Counted from the stretch's first letter, positions 26,874 through 36,384 are shown. The stretch: 64,000 nt of DNA from CAVTPD01 sp963736575 (GCA_963736575.1 CAVTPD010000002.1:62001-126000), one strand, 5' to 3'. The notes: generated from the sequence alone by a model not told the origin. Numbers and translations are program-made.

Positions 26874-27494
26874 ATGCTATTTTCACCAGAATTTAACGAT
26901 TCGTTAGGGTTAATGCTTTTCTTGCTAAATCCTTTCTTATTAGTCATTTATTTAATAGACCTTATTAATGACTTAGACAGTAAAACCTTTAGTAAAATAC
27001 TAATTAGAGCCTCTTTAATAAGTGCAGTCGCATACATAGCATTCGCTTCATTAGGAGATTCAGTTTTCGAAACCGTATTTCAATCTAACTTTGCTTCCTT
27101 CCAAATATTTGGTGGCCTAGTATTCTTAATCACGGGTCTACGTTTTGTTTTTGAAGGAACAACCGCCCTTAAAAAATTACGTGGCGAAGCTACACACATT
27201 GAAGGAAGCATTGTAATGCCTATTATGGTAGGTCCTGGCACTATTTCAGGAAGTATTGTAGTGGGTCAAAGCCTCCCCTTAGAGTGGGCCATATTTGTAA
27301 TACTAACCTCTCTAATTTTCTGTGTAGCTATTGTTATTCTGCTTAAGCAAATATACAACATGGCGCACAAGAAAAGTGAGAAGCTAGTGTTAAAATACAT
27401 TGACATTACTGGTAGAATTAGTGCCTTGTTGATTGGTACTTTTTCTATTGAAATGATAATGAATGGTATCCTAGAATGGTCTAAGCATTTCTAA
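26874..27494 (+). CDS. MarC family inner-membrane protein
   Basis: A 206-residue protein with six hydrophobic helices. It has the family pattern LFLLNPFLLVIYLIDL near the N-terminus, FQIFGGLVFLITGLRFV, and MPIMVGPGTISGSIVV in the middle. The function is not known; the old link to multiple antibiotic resistance was not upheld. It follows the ect operon behind a terminator and overlaps the convergent symporter gene by 14 bases. An in-frame ATG 14 codons in is an alternative start, given the hairpin that touches the first one. Confidence 0.88.
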   Translation: MLFSPEFNDSLGLMLFLLNPFLLVIYLIDLINDLDSKTFSKILIRASLISAVAYIAFASLGDSVFETVFQSNFASFQIFGGLVFLITGLRFVFEGTTALKKLRGEATHIEGSIVMPIMVGPGTISGSIVVGQSLPLEWAIFVILTSLIFCVAIVILLKQIYNMAHKKSEKLVLKYIDITGRISALLIGTFSIEMIMNGILEWSKHF

Positions 27495-28878
27495 CCTTAA
27501 ACATTAGGTGTACTAAAAATCCGGAAAGAATACCCGGTAACATTTCGTACACATACCCGCCCAAACCAGCTTTATTCCAAACAACAGCTATGATGGCACC
27601 TGTGAAAATCATAGTTAAAGACTGAAGCTGGTCTGGGTTCTTTTTCAGCATAATTAGTGTTAATAGCGGCGCAAACGCAGATCCTAACACTGCCCAAGAA
27701 TAAATCACCAAGGCAAAGACACTAGTACTATCATACAGGGCTACACATACCGCAAACACGGTAACTATAGCGGTACAAAGTTTACTTAAGTTGTAATTGT
27801 GTTTCAGTCTAGGAATTAAATCATTGGTGATGGCTGCTGTACAACTGATTACTAAAGAATCTGCCGTAGATATAGTTGCGGCAAAAATACCAGCCAACAT
27901 AATACCTACCATATAATCTGGGAATAACGCCATTGAAAGTGTAGGCAAAGCCAATTCAGGATCAAAACCAGAACCTACAGGTATTAATATACGTGCTAAC
28001 AGACCTACTGATATGGTCATGAAGTAAAAGGCTATAAACCAACCGTAATAATACCAACGCACTTCGTTCATTTTATCTGCCGAATCTAAGGTCATGTACC
28101 GAACCATAATATGCGGCTGACCCACTACACCAAAACCGGCAAAGAACCAACCCAACACAAACAAAAACGGTGAAAAAGCACCTAAACTTTGTTTAAACTG
28201 CGGAAACAAATTCATGTAATTGGGTTCTACAAAATTCAGTTTTTGTATGGCCATGTCTAAGCCGCCAGACTCTTCAATACCTTTCAGCATTAATAAACCC
28301 ATGGCAATAATCATTACAATAGATTGCGCTGCATCGGTCCAAATAGACGCTCTTATTCCACCAGAATAGCAATACGCTAATACTAAAATAGCCCCCACAA
28401 CTACACCAACAGTTAAATCCCAATCTAGGGTTACCATTAACGCTTTACTTCCTGCTGAAAGTTGTGCTGCAGCATATACACTTAAAAAAACAAGTGAGAA
28501 TAGCCCAACAACAAACTGCACCCATTTTAAACTCTTACCATTTCTGTAGGCTACAATAGAACCGAAACTAAGAAGTTTTCCCTCACCGCTAATTTGACGC
28601 ATGTTTTTGTAAATGAAAATTGAGGCTACAAAATCACCTAAAATCCATCCAATCATTAACCAAATAGAAGAAAGACCATATGTATAGGTATAACCAATCA
28701 TCCCTATAAACATGTAACCACTGTTGTTGGTAGCTACTGCGGAAAGTGCCACCAACCAAGGTTTAACGCTTTGGCCCGCAAGCAAATAATCTTCGGTTTG
28801 CTTTTTCTTATGTTTAGATGAATAAATACCAATCGCCGCAAAACCAATCAAGAAAAGAACAAACGTTATTACAGTCAT
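27481..28878 (-). CDS. Sodium/solute symporter (SSS family, PutP-like)
   Basis: A 465-residue, roughly 12-helix transporter. YLLAGQSVKPWLVALSAVAT and NNSGYMFIG give the first helices with sodium-site residues. GGIRASIWTDAAQSIVMIIA and AGIFAATISTADSLVISCTA are the conserved SSS blocks. The closest pattern is proline symport (PutP). Placed beside the ectoine genes, a role in uptake of proline or another compatible solute is plausible but inferred. It is convergent with marC and has its own promoter region at 28880-29020. Confidence 0.88.
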   Translation of the reverse strand: MTVITFVLFLIGFAAIGIYSSKHKKKQTEDYLLAGQSVKPWLVALSAVATNNSGYMFIGMIGYTYTYGLSSIWLMIGWILGDFVASIFIYKNMRQISGEGKLLSFGSIVAYRNGKSLKWVQFVVGLFSLVFLSVYAAAQLSAGSKALMVTLDWDLTVGVVVGAILVLAYCYSGGIRASIWTDAAQSIVMIIAMGLLMLKGIEESGGLDMAIQKLNFVEPNYMNLFPQFKQSLGAFSPFLFVLGWFFAGFGVVGQPHIMVRYMTLDSADKMNEVRWYYYGWFIAFYFMTISVGLLARILIPVGSGFDPELALPTLSMALFPDYMVGIMLAGIFAATISTADSLVISCTAAITNDLIPRLKHNYNLSKLCTAIVTVFAVCVALYDSTSVFALVIYSWAVLGSAFAPLLTLIMLKKNPDQLQSLTMIFTGAIIAVVWNKAGLGGYVYEMLPGILSGFLVHLMFKVRNA

Positions 28879-29023
28879 GTTATATTATTTCAGTACTGAA
28901 TATTTTAATTATAAAATTCAAAGTAACACAATTGAAAAGGTTTATAAAAATGTGAGCCAAAAGATTAGAAAAACATAGCTAAATACTTTTATAAGCTAGA
29001 TAATAAACTATTTTAGCTGGGCA

Positions 29024-29293
29024 ATGGAAACAACACAACAGAACTTTATTACTTCAATTTTGTTAAAACAAGTACCGGAAATGAAACTGCGAAGTAATAG
29101 CGGAGGATGGCCGGATGAAAAAGACGTTAAAATTCATGTTTTGGATTTAAAAGAAGACAGCGTTCGTTTTCAAATCTTTTTTAAAATAGTACACCCAAAT
29201 TGTTGTTTTGGAGATACGCAAAGTACCCAAGTAAACATTTATTCGGCTACCTATAAAGAAGACAAAATCTTAAACTTTACATTAGAAGATTAA
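29024..29293 (+). CDS. Small conserved hypothetical protein
   Basis: An 89-residue soluble protein starting METTQQNFITSILLKQVPEM, with a beta-rich centre (VKIHVLDLKEDSVRFQIFFK) and a CC pair in HPNCCFGDTQ. No recognised family. It ends three bases before the next gene, which encodes a lipoprotein, so the two are probably co-transcribed. Confidence 0.6.
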   Translation: METTQQNFITSILLKQVPEMKLRSNSGGWPDEKDVKIHVLDLKEDSVRFQIFFKIVHPNCCFGDTQSTQVNIYSATYKEDKILNFTLED

Positions 29294-29296
29294 ACC

Positions 29297-29884
29297 ATGA
29301 AAAACACATTCGTAATCCTTTGCATTTTTAGTTTCCTGATTACATTAAATTCTTGTTCTGAAAGTACCACTACCGAAGACGAAACCACTTTACAAGACAC
29401 CATAGATGTTGAAGACAAAAACACTTCTTCTTCGGCATTAAGCAATTTAGAGCAAAGTAATTTTTCGCTAAAATGCGATTCATTAGAATATTGGTTTGGC
29501 GGGTTACAAGGTGTTGGAAATAAAAAATTGGCTTGTTGTTACAAAATGGCCTATTGCAATTCACCTAAATACTACGATTTAATTTGGGCCCCAGAAAACT
29601 TTGTAAATTTTAAGCAAGACATGGAAAATGGTGAGTTAAGCGCCTATTTTGACGAAACACCTGAAAAAGACTTAATCTGCTATTTGTTTGAAGTAAATAA
29701 AACTGAAAATGATGATCCGCAAGACGAGTTTGATTTGTACAAATACGTTTATCCTTCACAGGTAAATGTGAAAATCAAACACAAAGGAACCTGGTACAAC
29801 GTAGACCAAAAAACCATAAACACTTTCGAAGAGTTAGGTCAATTAAAACTAGAGACCATTAACACCTACAACAAGTCACTGTAA
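29297..29884 (+). CDS. Lipoprotein of unknown function
   Basis: A 195-residue protein with a lipobox signal (ILCIFSFLITLNSC), an acidic serine/threonine linker and a folded domain with several cysteines (KLACCYKMAYCNSPKYYDLIW; DLICYLFE). It should be anchored in the cell envelope. No family is recognised. It is tightly coupled to the small gene before it. Confidence 0.7.
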   Translation: MKNTFVILCIFSFLITLNSCSESTTTEDETTLQDTIDVEDKNTSSSALSNLEQSNFSLKCDSLEYWFGGLQGVGNKKLACCYKMAYCNSPKYYDLIWAPENFVNFKQDMENGELSAYFDETPEKDLICYLFEVNKTENDDPQDEFDLYKYVYPSQVNVKIKHKGTWYNVDQKTINTFEELGQLKLETINTYNKSL

Positions 29885-29905
29885 GATTAAAGCATTCTTT
29901 TAGTA

Positions 29906-29930
29906 GGAAGAGTACTAACTTTGCTCTTCC
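29906..29930 (+). terminator. Weak terminator-like hairpin overlapping a -7-like box
   Basis: GGAAGAG and CTCTTCC form a 7-bp stem with an 11-nt loop just after the lipoprotein gene, followed by TTTACAT. The loop contains TAACTTTG (29916-29923), which matches the TAnnTTTG promoter element for the next gene. The stretch may therefore be a promoter, a terminator, or both. Confidence 0.35.
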
Positions 29931-29966
29931 TTTACATCAATAAAACCTACCCTACCCCATTCCTAT

Positions 29967-30938
29967 ATGAAATCCATAATAGGCCCAATAGTCAATAGAA
30001 TTGCTGAAAACCGACTTAAAAAAGCCCGAAAAGAAGCCACGCGCAAAAAGTTTGAACTAGAAGCCCTAAAAGTAAAAAATGAAATCACTCACCTTGCTAA
30101 AAACAGTCTATACATTGTTTTGGGAGTCATTTCAGCCTCGTTTGGTTTAAAGGGTTTTCTATTACCCAATTCTTTTATAGATGGTGGTGTTACGGGTATT
30201 TCTCTTATTCTGAATGAAATTACCAACATCCCTCTTTCGTGGTTGTTGTTATTAGTAAATATGCCCTTTATCGTTTTGGGGTTTTCAACAGTTAGTAAAG
30301 AGTTTGGTTTCCAAAGTATTGTTGCCATTTTATTATTGGCTTTGGCCGTGCACTTTGTGCCCTTCCCAATTGTTACGGAAGACAAATTATTGATATCTGT
30401 ATTTGGTGGTTTGTTTCTGGGTTTAGGTATTGGTTTAGCCATGCGTGGTGGTGCCGTTCTAGACGGAACCGAAGTCTTGGCCATTTATGTAAGTAAAAAA
30501 ACCAGCATGACCATTGGTGATGTAATCATGGTTTTTAACGTGCTTATATTCTTAATTGGCGCCTATATTTTCTCGGTGGAAATTGCCTTGTATGCCCTCT
30601 TAACGTATTTAGCTGCTTCCAAGACTGTAGATTTTGTGATTGATGGTATTGAAGAATACATTGGTGTTTCCATTATTTCGGATGAAAGTGAAGAAATACG
30701 TTTGGCTATTATTGAAAATATGGGCCGTGGTTGCACCATTTATTGTGGTAAAAAAGGTTTTGCAAAACGTGGTGAAGAATTGAAAGATATTGAAATTGTG
30801 TATACCTTAATAACCCGTTTAGAGCTTTCTAAACTACAAGGGGAAGTTAACCAGATTGACCCTAATGCATTTATTGTTATGGACACCATTAAAGACGCCA
30901 AAGGCGGAATGGTTAAAAAAAGACCTTTAAAAAAATGA
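29967..30938 (+). CDS. YitT family membrane protein with DUF2179 domain
   Basis: A 323-residue protein. A charged N-terminal helix (about 40 residues, basic and glutamate-rich) precedes about five membrane segments (NSLYIVLGVISASFGLKGFL; IDGGVTGISLILNE). The soluble DUF2179 domain carries GRGCTIYCGKKGFAKRGEE and ends near VMDTIKDAKGG. YitT proteins are widespread and their substrate is unknown. The stop overlaps the start of the next gene (ATGA). Confidence 0.9.
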   Translation: MKSIIGPIVNRIAENRLKKARKEATRKKFELEALKVKNEITHLAKNSLYIVLGVISASFGLKGFLLPNSFIDGGVTGISLILNEITNIPLSWLLLLVNMPFIVLGFSTVSKEFGFQSIVAILLLALAVHFVPFPIVTEDKLLISVFGGLFLGLGIGLAMRGGAVLDGTEVLAIYVSKKTSMTIGDVIMVFNVLIFLIGAYIFSVEIALYALLTYLAASKTVDFVIDGIEEYIGVSIISDESEEIRLAIIENMGRGCTIYCGKKGFAKRGEELKDIEIVYTLITRLELSKLQGEVNQIDPNAFIVMDTIKDAKGGMVKKRPLKK

Positions 30939-31468
30939 GCCAAGTTGTTTTATACATTGCTACTTCTATTGACGGTTACATTGCCGGACCCGAGCACCAA
31001 TTAGATTTTCTAGAAAACATACCAAATCCAGACGATGACGATCATGGTTATTCTGAGTTTTACCATTCGGTAGATGCTTTAATAATGGGCTCTGGAACGT
31101 ATGAAGTTATTTCTGGTTTTGGGATAGAATGGCCATACCAAGGTAAGAGTTCTTTTATTCTAACGTCCGACAAAACCTTAAGCAGCGATACCGAAGACCT
31201 TCAGTTTTACAACGGTGCAATAAGCCAATTGGTAGAGAACCTAAAAAACACGTGTGAAAACGACATTTGGTTAGTGGGCGGCGGTAAAGTATTAAGCTAT
31301 TTTTTACAAAACAATCTAATAGATAAAATGATTGTTTCCATTGCTCCGGTTGTTTTAGGAAAAGGGATTAAACTCTTCCCAGAAGAAACACCAGAGGTTA
31401 GTTTTAAACTGCAACAAGCTATGTCTTTTGCTTCCGGAATGGTGCAATGTGTTTGGGAGAAGAATTAA
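30935..31468 (+). CDS. Dihydrofolate reductase-like protein (RibD C-terminal fold)
   Basis: A 177-residue NADPH-binding reductase-fold protein. It starts YIATSIDGYIAGPE, has DALIMGSGTYE in the centre, and the second cofactor motif DIWLVGGGKVLSYFLQNNL. This is the YyaP/YwjB-like branch of the DHFR superfamily rather than a housekeeping FolA, and its substrate is unknown. It overlaps the YitT-type gene by four bases. Confidence 0.85.
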   Translation: MSQVVLYIATSIDGYIAGPEHQLDFLENIPNPDDDDHGYSEFYHSVDALIMGSGTYEVISGFGIEWPYQGKSSFILTSDKTLSSDTEDLQFYNGAISQLVENLKNTCENDIWLVGGGKVLSYFLQNNLIDKMIVSIAPVVLGKGIKLFPEETPEVSFKLQQAMSFASGMVQCVWEKN

Positions 31469-31511
31469 CTATTTCTGAACCTTAATAAGGTCTTTTTGTT
31501 GAATTGAAATA

Positions 31512-32108
31512 ATGTTCAAAAAGAAAAAAATTTATCTAATCATTTTAGTATTTGCTGTTCTATTCATCTTCAGAAATAGCATTTTAGTATTTATTGTAAA
31601 TAGAGCAGGTTCTTATCTAATCAATTCCGAAGTAAAAGTAGATAAGGCAAAACTTTTAACTGACCCTTTTCGGTTAAAATTAGAAAATACTGTTGTTATG
31701 AATCCTAAAAAATACAACAGAGAAACTACCGTGATTAAAGCTGCCGATTTTCTAGTTGAACTAAAGCCAACATCAAATTTTTCGGGATTATACATACCCC
31801 ATGCATATGGTAATCAAATCTCTATTTTTCTAACCATTAAAGACGGCGAAAACAACCTAAAGTATATTTTAGAAAACATTAAAACTCCTTTCGATTTATA
31901 CTTAGATTCTCTTGAAGCCACTAATATTACACTAAACATAGATCTCAATAACACCAATGATAAGAAACCCCTTAGTTTGGATGTAAGTCGATTTGATATT
32001 GGCACAGAAAAACCTGGTGAAATGCCCTTTAAAAAAGATTCATTGTATAATAGTTTATTGCTAGAAGGCTTATTTGAGATACCTGAAAACTTGCTAGAAC
32101 AATTGTAA
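31512..32108 (+). CDS. Membrane-anchored protein resembling the N-terminus of AsmA-type proteins
   Basis: A 198-residue protein: basic N-terminus, one membrane helix (IYLIILVFAVLFIFRNSIL) and a periplasmic beta-rich part. The pattern DPFRLKLENTVVMNPKKYNRET followed by AADFLVELKP recalls the start of AsmA/DUF748-like proteins, which bridge the two membranes, but it is much shorter. The assignment is tentative. It lies five bases before the next gene, which also encodes an exported protein. Confidence 0.5.
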   Translation: MFKKKKIYLIILVFAVLFIFRNSILVFIVNRAGSYLINSEVKVDKAKLLTDPFRLKLENTVVMNPKKYNRETTVIKAADFLVELKPTSNFSGLYIPHAYGNQISIFLTIKDGENNLKYILENIKTPFDLYLDSLEATNITLNIDLNNTNDKKPLSLDVSRFDIGTEKPGEMPFKKDSLYNSLLLEGLFEIPENLLEQL

Positions 32109-32112
32109 CAGA

Positions 32113-32853
32113 ATGAAAAAACTCTTTAAAACCAGTCTCTATATCTTCATACTGCTTTCGGTTAGCGCTTTGGTAATTGGCTTAATAATGAATGAACCTT
32201 TACCCGAGGGAAGAACAGGTTTCGAAGCCGAAGAATTAACCAGTAAAATCCAAGAAGCCATACATCAGGAAGCATGGGACAGCACCGTTGCTTTAAGCTG
32301 GTCTTTTATGGGTTTGCACCATTACATCTGGGATAAAGAAAGAAATTTAGTACAAGTCACTTGGGGTGACAATAAAGTTTTGTACAACACAAAAACACTT
32401 AAAGGAATTGCTTTTGAAGACGATAAAAAATTGGATGAAGAAGATACCCAAGAAGCTATAAACACAGCCAACACATATTTTAACAACGATTCTTTTTGGC
32501 TAATGGCTCCGTTTAAATTACAAGACCCCGGTACCGAAAGAAGCATTGTTGATATAGACGGTGAAACCGCTCTAAAAATCACCTATACCTCTGGAGGAGA
32601 CACTCCTGGTGATTCTTACGTTTGGTTATTGAATAAAGATCATACACCACGCGCATGGAAGTTATGGGTTAGTGTTATTCCCATTGGTGGTGTAGAAATG
32701 GGATGGAATAAATGGAAAACTTTTTCTACAGGAGCTAGACTTGCCACTGAACACCATGGACTTTTCACAATAAAAATGAAAGACGTTCAGTTAAGTATGG
32801 ATGCAAAAGAGCTTAACAACCGAATTGATCCTTTTGAAGGGATTAAATTTTAG
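32113..32853 (+). CDS. Conserved exported protein of unknown function
   Basis: A 246-residue protein with an N-terminal membrane helix or signal (SLYIFILLSVSALVIGLIM). A beta-rich domain follows with WSFMGLHHYIWDKERNLVQV and ALKITYTSGGDTPGDSYVWL, reminiscent of the half-barrel fold of LolA-like and DUF6503-like exported proteins. No family can be named with confidence. It is coupled to the preceding gene and ends eight bases from a convergent gene. Confidence 0.55.
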   Translation: MKKLFKTSLYIFILLSVSALVIGLIMNEPLPEGRTGFEAEELTSKIQEAIHQEAWDSTVALSWSFMGLHHYIWDKERNLVQVTWGDNKVLYNTKTLKGIAFEDDKKLDEEDTQEAINTANTYFNNDSFWLMAPFKLQDPGTERSIVDIDGETALKITYTSGGDTPGDSYVWLLNKDHTPRAWKLWVSVIPIGGVEMGWNKWKTFSTGARLATEHHGLFTIKMKDVQLSMDAKELNNRIDPFEGIKF

Positions 32854-32861
32854 GTAAGGCT

Positions 32862-34553
32862 TTATAATTTCAGGTAACTCAATGTTTCTTTTTCGCCAGA
32901 ACTAAATTCAATTTCTATAGAATAAATACCCGTAGACAACTCCGAAACATCTATACCGTTTTGTTGTTGAGTACTTAGTATTTCTTGTCCTTGATTGTTG
33001 CTAATGGTAATGGTTTTAACTTCTTTATCCGTTTCTATAAACAGCTTTTCTGAAACCGGATTAGGATATATACTGGTTTCTTTTTCGGTAGTGTTAAAAA
33101 TCAAAGCATTAACCAAGTCCCATTCAAAAGCACCAACATCAGAACTATTACCAGCAACCCTATTGTTATCGGCGTAATCAAAAACAGGTTCATATTTTGG
33201 TATTCTAATGCCTGCATCAATCAATGGCGATTCTTCGGAAGCAATATCATATTCGCTAGTTAAAAGTAAACTGGATATATCTCTGGTAAAATAATTCCCT
33301 TCCTGAAGGACTGCGTCTCTAATAGCTTTGGTATTGAAATCTATAAAAGATTCGTTGTTCTTTTTCCAAAAATTTTGTTGGGTATAATCAACACCCGGAT
33401 TAACAACTAAATTATTGTAAAAGCGTAGATCTGCACTCAACTGAGCATCTCCTACTTTATTGGGGTCTTCATCTTGTGTAATTGTTCCGTTATAAAAAAT
33501 TCCGGCTTTACCGGTTTCCACAAAAGTATTATGCATAAAATAATAGCCCTTAGTTAAGTCCTCAAAAGCATACCGATTGTGTGCATAGATACCCGTTCCA
33601 CTACAAGAAACTACAACATTATTATAAAACTGACTTCCACTAAAAGCGCCAATTACCACCATTCCATTGTCTTCTATTGAGCTTTCGAAATTCTGCTTTA
33701 TTAAATTGTTATAGACTTTAAAATCACTGGCGCCCAAACTCATTCCACTGTTCTGATAGGTTTCTTCGGCTGTTCCGTAACCAATAATTTCATTGTGATG
33801 AACCTCAGCATTTTTTGTAGTTAGATTCACCTGAATACCATCCCAACCTGTATTTTCTAATCGGTTGTGGTGAATGTTTACGTTTTCTAATAAATGGCCA
33901 AAAATATACCCTTCGCCAGTACAACTTCGGTTTGACGTAACAATATACCCACCAGTGTATCCAATATACATGCCTTCGCCTTCGGTTTCATGTATGTAGT
34001 TGTGATGTATCTCTAGATTTCTTAACACAAACCCATTTCTTCTCCAAGTAGCTGGATTATCACAATAAGGATCTGTTTTAGCCATTATCCCAGCAAAACC
34101 AGTGTTTGTTATTTCAACGTGATCAATTTCAAAATCTGAACTTAATGCGCCTACATTTACGCCCAACCCACCACCTGGGCCAGAGCTTTGTACATAAAAG
34201 CCGTATTCATCCGAACTTCCTGTACCTGTTAAATGAACATATTGAGAACCAAAAAAATCAATCCCAGAATATTTTCCTTCATTGATAACAACTCTACCTC
34301 CACAATTAATAAAAACTAATGGTTCTGATGCCGAACCTGTAAAACCAATAAACCGTAAACCAGCCGTATTGCCCCCAAGAACACAAAATGTATCACCAGC
34401 TCCGTAGGTATAATCGGTGGCTCTTATAATATTTACATTAGTTGAATTGCGCGTATCAATAGTATGGTCGCAATTACAATCTTGCCCATAGCCATTTATA
34501 AGACCTAAAAATGGAAGAACAACACTTACTATAAAAACCTTAAAAAAAGACAT
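32862..34553 (-). CDS. Secreted right-handed beta-helix protein with T9SS sorting tail
   Basis: A 563-residue protein read from ATG 34553, which places a clean signal peptide (FFKVFIVSVVLPFLGLINGY) at the start; an ATG 51 bases upstream adds an unlikely leader. The body is a parallel beta-helix of NosD/pectate-lyase-like repeats (NLEIHHNYIHETEGEGMYIG; FKVYNNLIKQNFESSI). The C-terminus is a type IX sorting domain (SIYPNPVSEKLFIET ... GIYSIEIEFSSGEKETLSYL). It should be exported to the surface. A polysaccharide-binding or lyase role is likely, but no catalytic set is visible. Confidence 0.85.
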   Translation of the reverse strand: MSFFKVFIVSVVLPFLGLINGYGQDCNCDHTIDTRNSTNVNIIRATDYTYGAGDTFCVLGGNTAGLRFIGFTGSASEPLVFINCGGRVVINEGKYSGIDFFGSQYVHLTGTGSSDEYGFYVQSSGPGGGLGVNVGALSSDFEIDHVEITNTGFAGIMAKTDPYCDNPATWRRNGFVLRNLEIHHNYIHETEGEGMYIGYTGGYIVTSNRSCTGEGYIFGHLLENVNIHHNRLENTGWDGIQVNLTTKNAEVHHNEIIGYGTAEETYQNSGMSLGASDFKVYNNLIKQNFESSIEDNGMVVIGAFSGSQFYNNVVVSCSGTGIYAHNRYAFEDLTKGYYFMHNTFVETGKAGIFYNGTITQDEDPNKVGDAQLSADLRFYNNLVVNPGVDYTQQNFWKKNNESFIDFNTKAIRDAVLQEGNYFTRDISSLLLTSEYDIASEESPLIDAGIRIPKYEPVFDYADNNRVAGNSSDVGAFEWDLVNALIFNTTEKETSIYPNPVSEKLFIETDKEVKTITISNNQGQEILSTQQQNGIDVSELSTGIYSIEIEFSSGEKETLSYLKL

Positions 34554-34677
34554 AGCTCTAGTAATTAAATGTTTAGGTACAGAATATACTTTATTCTGAA
34601 GCAATAGCCTGAAATTAGACGGCTATTTAATTAATCGTTTAAAAAACGAACTGTTTCATTACTACTTTCATAAGGAT

Positions 34678-34685
34678 TAGCTTTG
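34678..34685 (+). promoter_or_regulatory. Likely -7 box for the Dph6-type gene
   Basis: TAGCTTTG matches TAnnTTTG and lies 40 bases before the start codon, in the divergent region between the beta-helix gene and this one. No good -33 TTTG is present at the right distance. Confidence 0.4.
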
Positions 34686-34725
34686 TTCCGTCTTATAAAA
34701 GACACTGTTTATAAAACCCATTAAA

Positions 34726-35424
34726 ATGCCTACAAAAGCCTATTTCAATTGGAGCAGCGGTAAAGACTCTGCTTTAGCGCTACATTATTTACAGCAAGAC
34801 TCTAGCTTCAGTATAGAAAAACTTCTTACTACCGTAAATTCTCATTACAACAGAGTTTCTATGCACGGCTTACGAAAAGAAGTGTTAGAAGCTCAAGCCA
34901 AGGCAATAGGTATTCCTTTAGACATTCTTTATGTGCCTGAAAACCCAAGCATGGAGGAATACAACGTATTGATGGAAACTAAAACTCAAGCATTAGTGGC
35001 GGAAGGTTATCAGGACACCATTTTTGGGGATATTTTCTTAGAAGACTTAAAAGTTTACCGTGAAAACATGTTGGCTCCTTTTGGTATTAAATGCCATTTC
35101 CCACTCTGGAAAAAGAATACAAAAACGCTTATAGAAGAATTTTTGAAGTTGGGCTTCCGTGCAGTGATTGTTTGCTTAGATAACACAAAACTGAACGAAT
35201 CCTTATTAGGGGCAGAATTGAGTTTAGACTTGATTAATAACTTACCCGAAAACGTTGATCCATGTGGTGAAAATGGGGAATTTCACACCTTCTGTTTTGA
35301 CGGACCAATTTTTAAACAGTCCATTGATTTTGATTTGGGCGAAAAGAAATTTCAAACGTATAAAAACCCATCCGATAAAGAAAAAGATATTGTATTTGGC
35401 TTTTGTGATGTTGTATTAAAATAG
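34726..35424 (+). CDS. Dph6-type diphthine-ammonia ligase family protein (PP-loop ATPase)
   Basis: A 232-residue adenine-nucleotide alpha-hydrolase-fold protein. It has the PP-loop YFNWSSGKDSALAL near the N-terminus and the family block VDPCGENGEFHTFCFDGPIF near the C-terminus. Eukaryotic Dph6 amidates diphthine on EF2. Bacteria lack diphthamide, so the substrate of bacterial members is unknown. Confidence 0.88.
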   Translation: MPTKAYFNWSSGKDSALALHYLQQDSSFSIEKLLTTVNSHYNRVSMHGLRKEVLEAQAKAIGIPLDILYVPENPSMEEYNVLMETKTQALVAEGYQDTIFGDIFLEDLKVYRENMLAPFGIKCHFPLWKKNTKTLIEEFLKLGFRAVIVCLDNTKLNESLLGAELSLDLINNLPENVDPCGENGEFHTFCFDGPIFKQSIDFDLGEKKFQTYKNPSDKEKDIVFGFCDVVLK

Positions 35425-35460
35425 AATCCGCTACATTAAACCCGATTATTTTTAGTGAAC

Positions 35461-36349
35461 ATGAAACGAATATTAATCACCGGTGCAACAGGAACTATTG
35501 GGCAAGAAATTATTCGCTTTTTATGCCAAAAAAACAGCAATCATATGCTTATTGCTGGGGTTCGAAATATAGAGAATGCTAAAACCTTGTTCGCCGAATT
35601 TCCACAACTTCATTACACACATTTCGATTTTGAAAACATTAACACCTTTGAAAATGCTTTAACGGATATCGACAGTATTTTTTTACTTCGTCCGGCGCAT
35701 ATTTCAGATGTAGAAACCTTTTTTAAACCGCTTATTTCGGCCATCAAAAAACACGGCGTTAAAGAAGTTGTTTTTCTTTCGGTGCAGGGTGCCGAAAAGA
35801 GTAAGATTATTCCCACATCATAAAATTGAAAATCTAATAAAAAATGAAGGGATAGACCATATTTTTCTACGCCCAAGTTATTTTATGCAAAACCTCACCA
35901 CTACTTTATTGGGAGACATACAACAGAAAAAAGAAATTTTATTACCTGCTGGTAAAGCTGTCTTCAATTGGATAGACGCCAAAAACATTGGGGAAGCAGC
36001 TGCCGAATTGCTCCTTCGTTTTGCAGATTTTAAAAACCGTGCTATAGAAATAACCGGTTATGAAAACGATAACTTTTACACTGTTGCCATGCTTTTAAGT
36101 TCGGTTTTGCCATTTAAAATCAAATACCAAAGTACCAACCCGCTTTATTTTTTCAGAATTAAGAAAAAAGAAGGTCTAAAAACAGGACTGATCTTAGTAA
36201 TGATTCTACTCCATTTTATCCCCCGTTTTCATAAAGAACCCGAAATCTCTACCTTTTACGAAGAACTCACCGGTAAAAAACCGACTACATTGCTACAGTT
36301 CCTAACCAGAGAAAAAGCAAGGTTTATTTCAAAAGACACTTCCCATTGA
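35461..36349 (+). pseudogene. NmrA-type NAD(P)-binding protein, one-base frameshift
   Basis: The first frame gives a Rossmann start MKRILITGATGTIGQEIIRF and continues to VVFLSVQGAEKSKIIP, where it hits a stop at 35821. A second frame resumes with HHKIENLIKNEGIDHIFLRP, the expected continuation, and runs to 36349. Removing one C from the CCC at 35812-35814 joins the two as SKIIPHHKIE. This gives a protein of about 295 residues in the NmrA/SDR-atypical group (NAD(P)H sensor or oxidoreductase). Whether the extra C is real needs read evidence. Confidence 0.8.
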
Positions 36350-36384
36350 AATAGTTATATTTATGTTTTAAATCTGTTTTCAGC

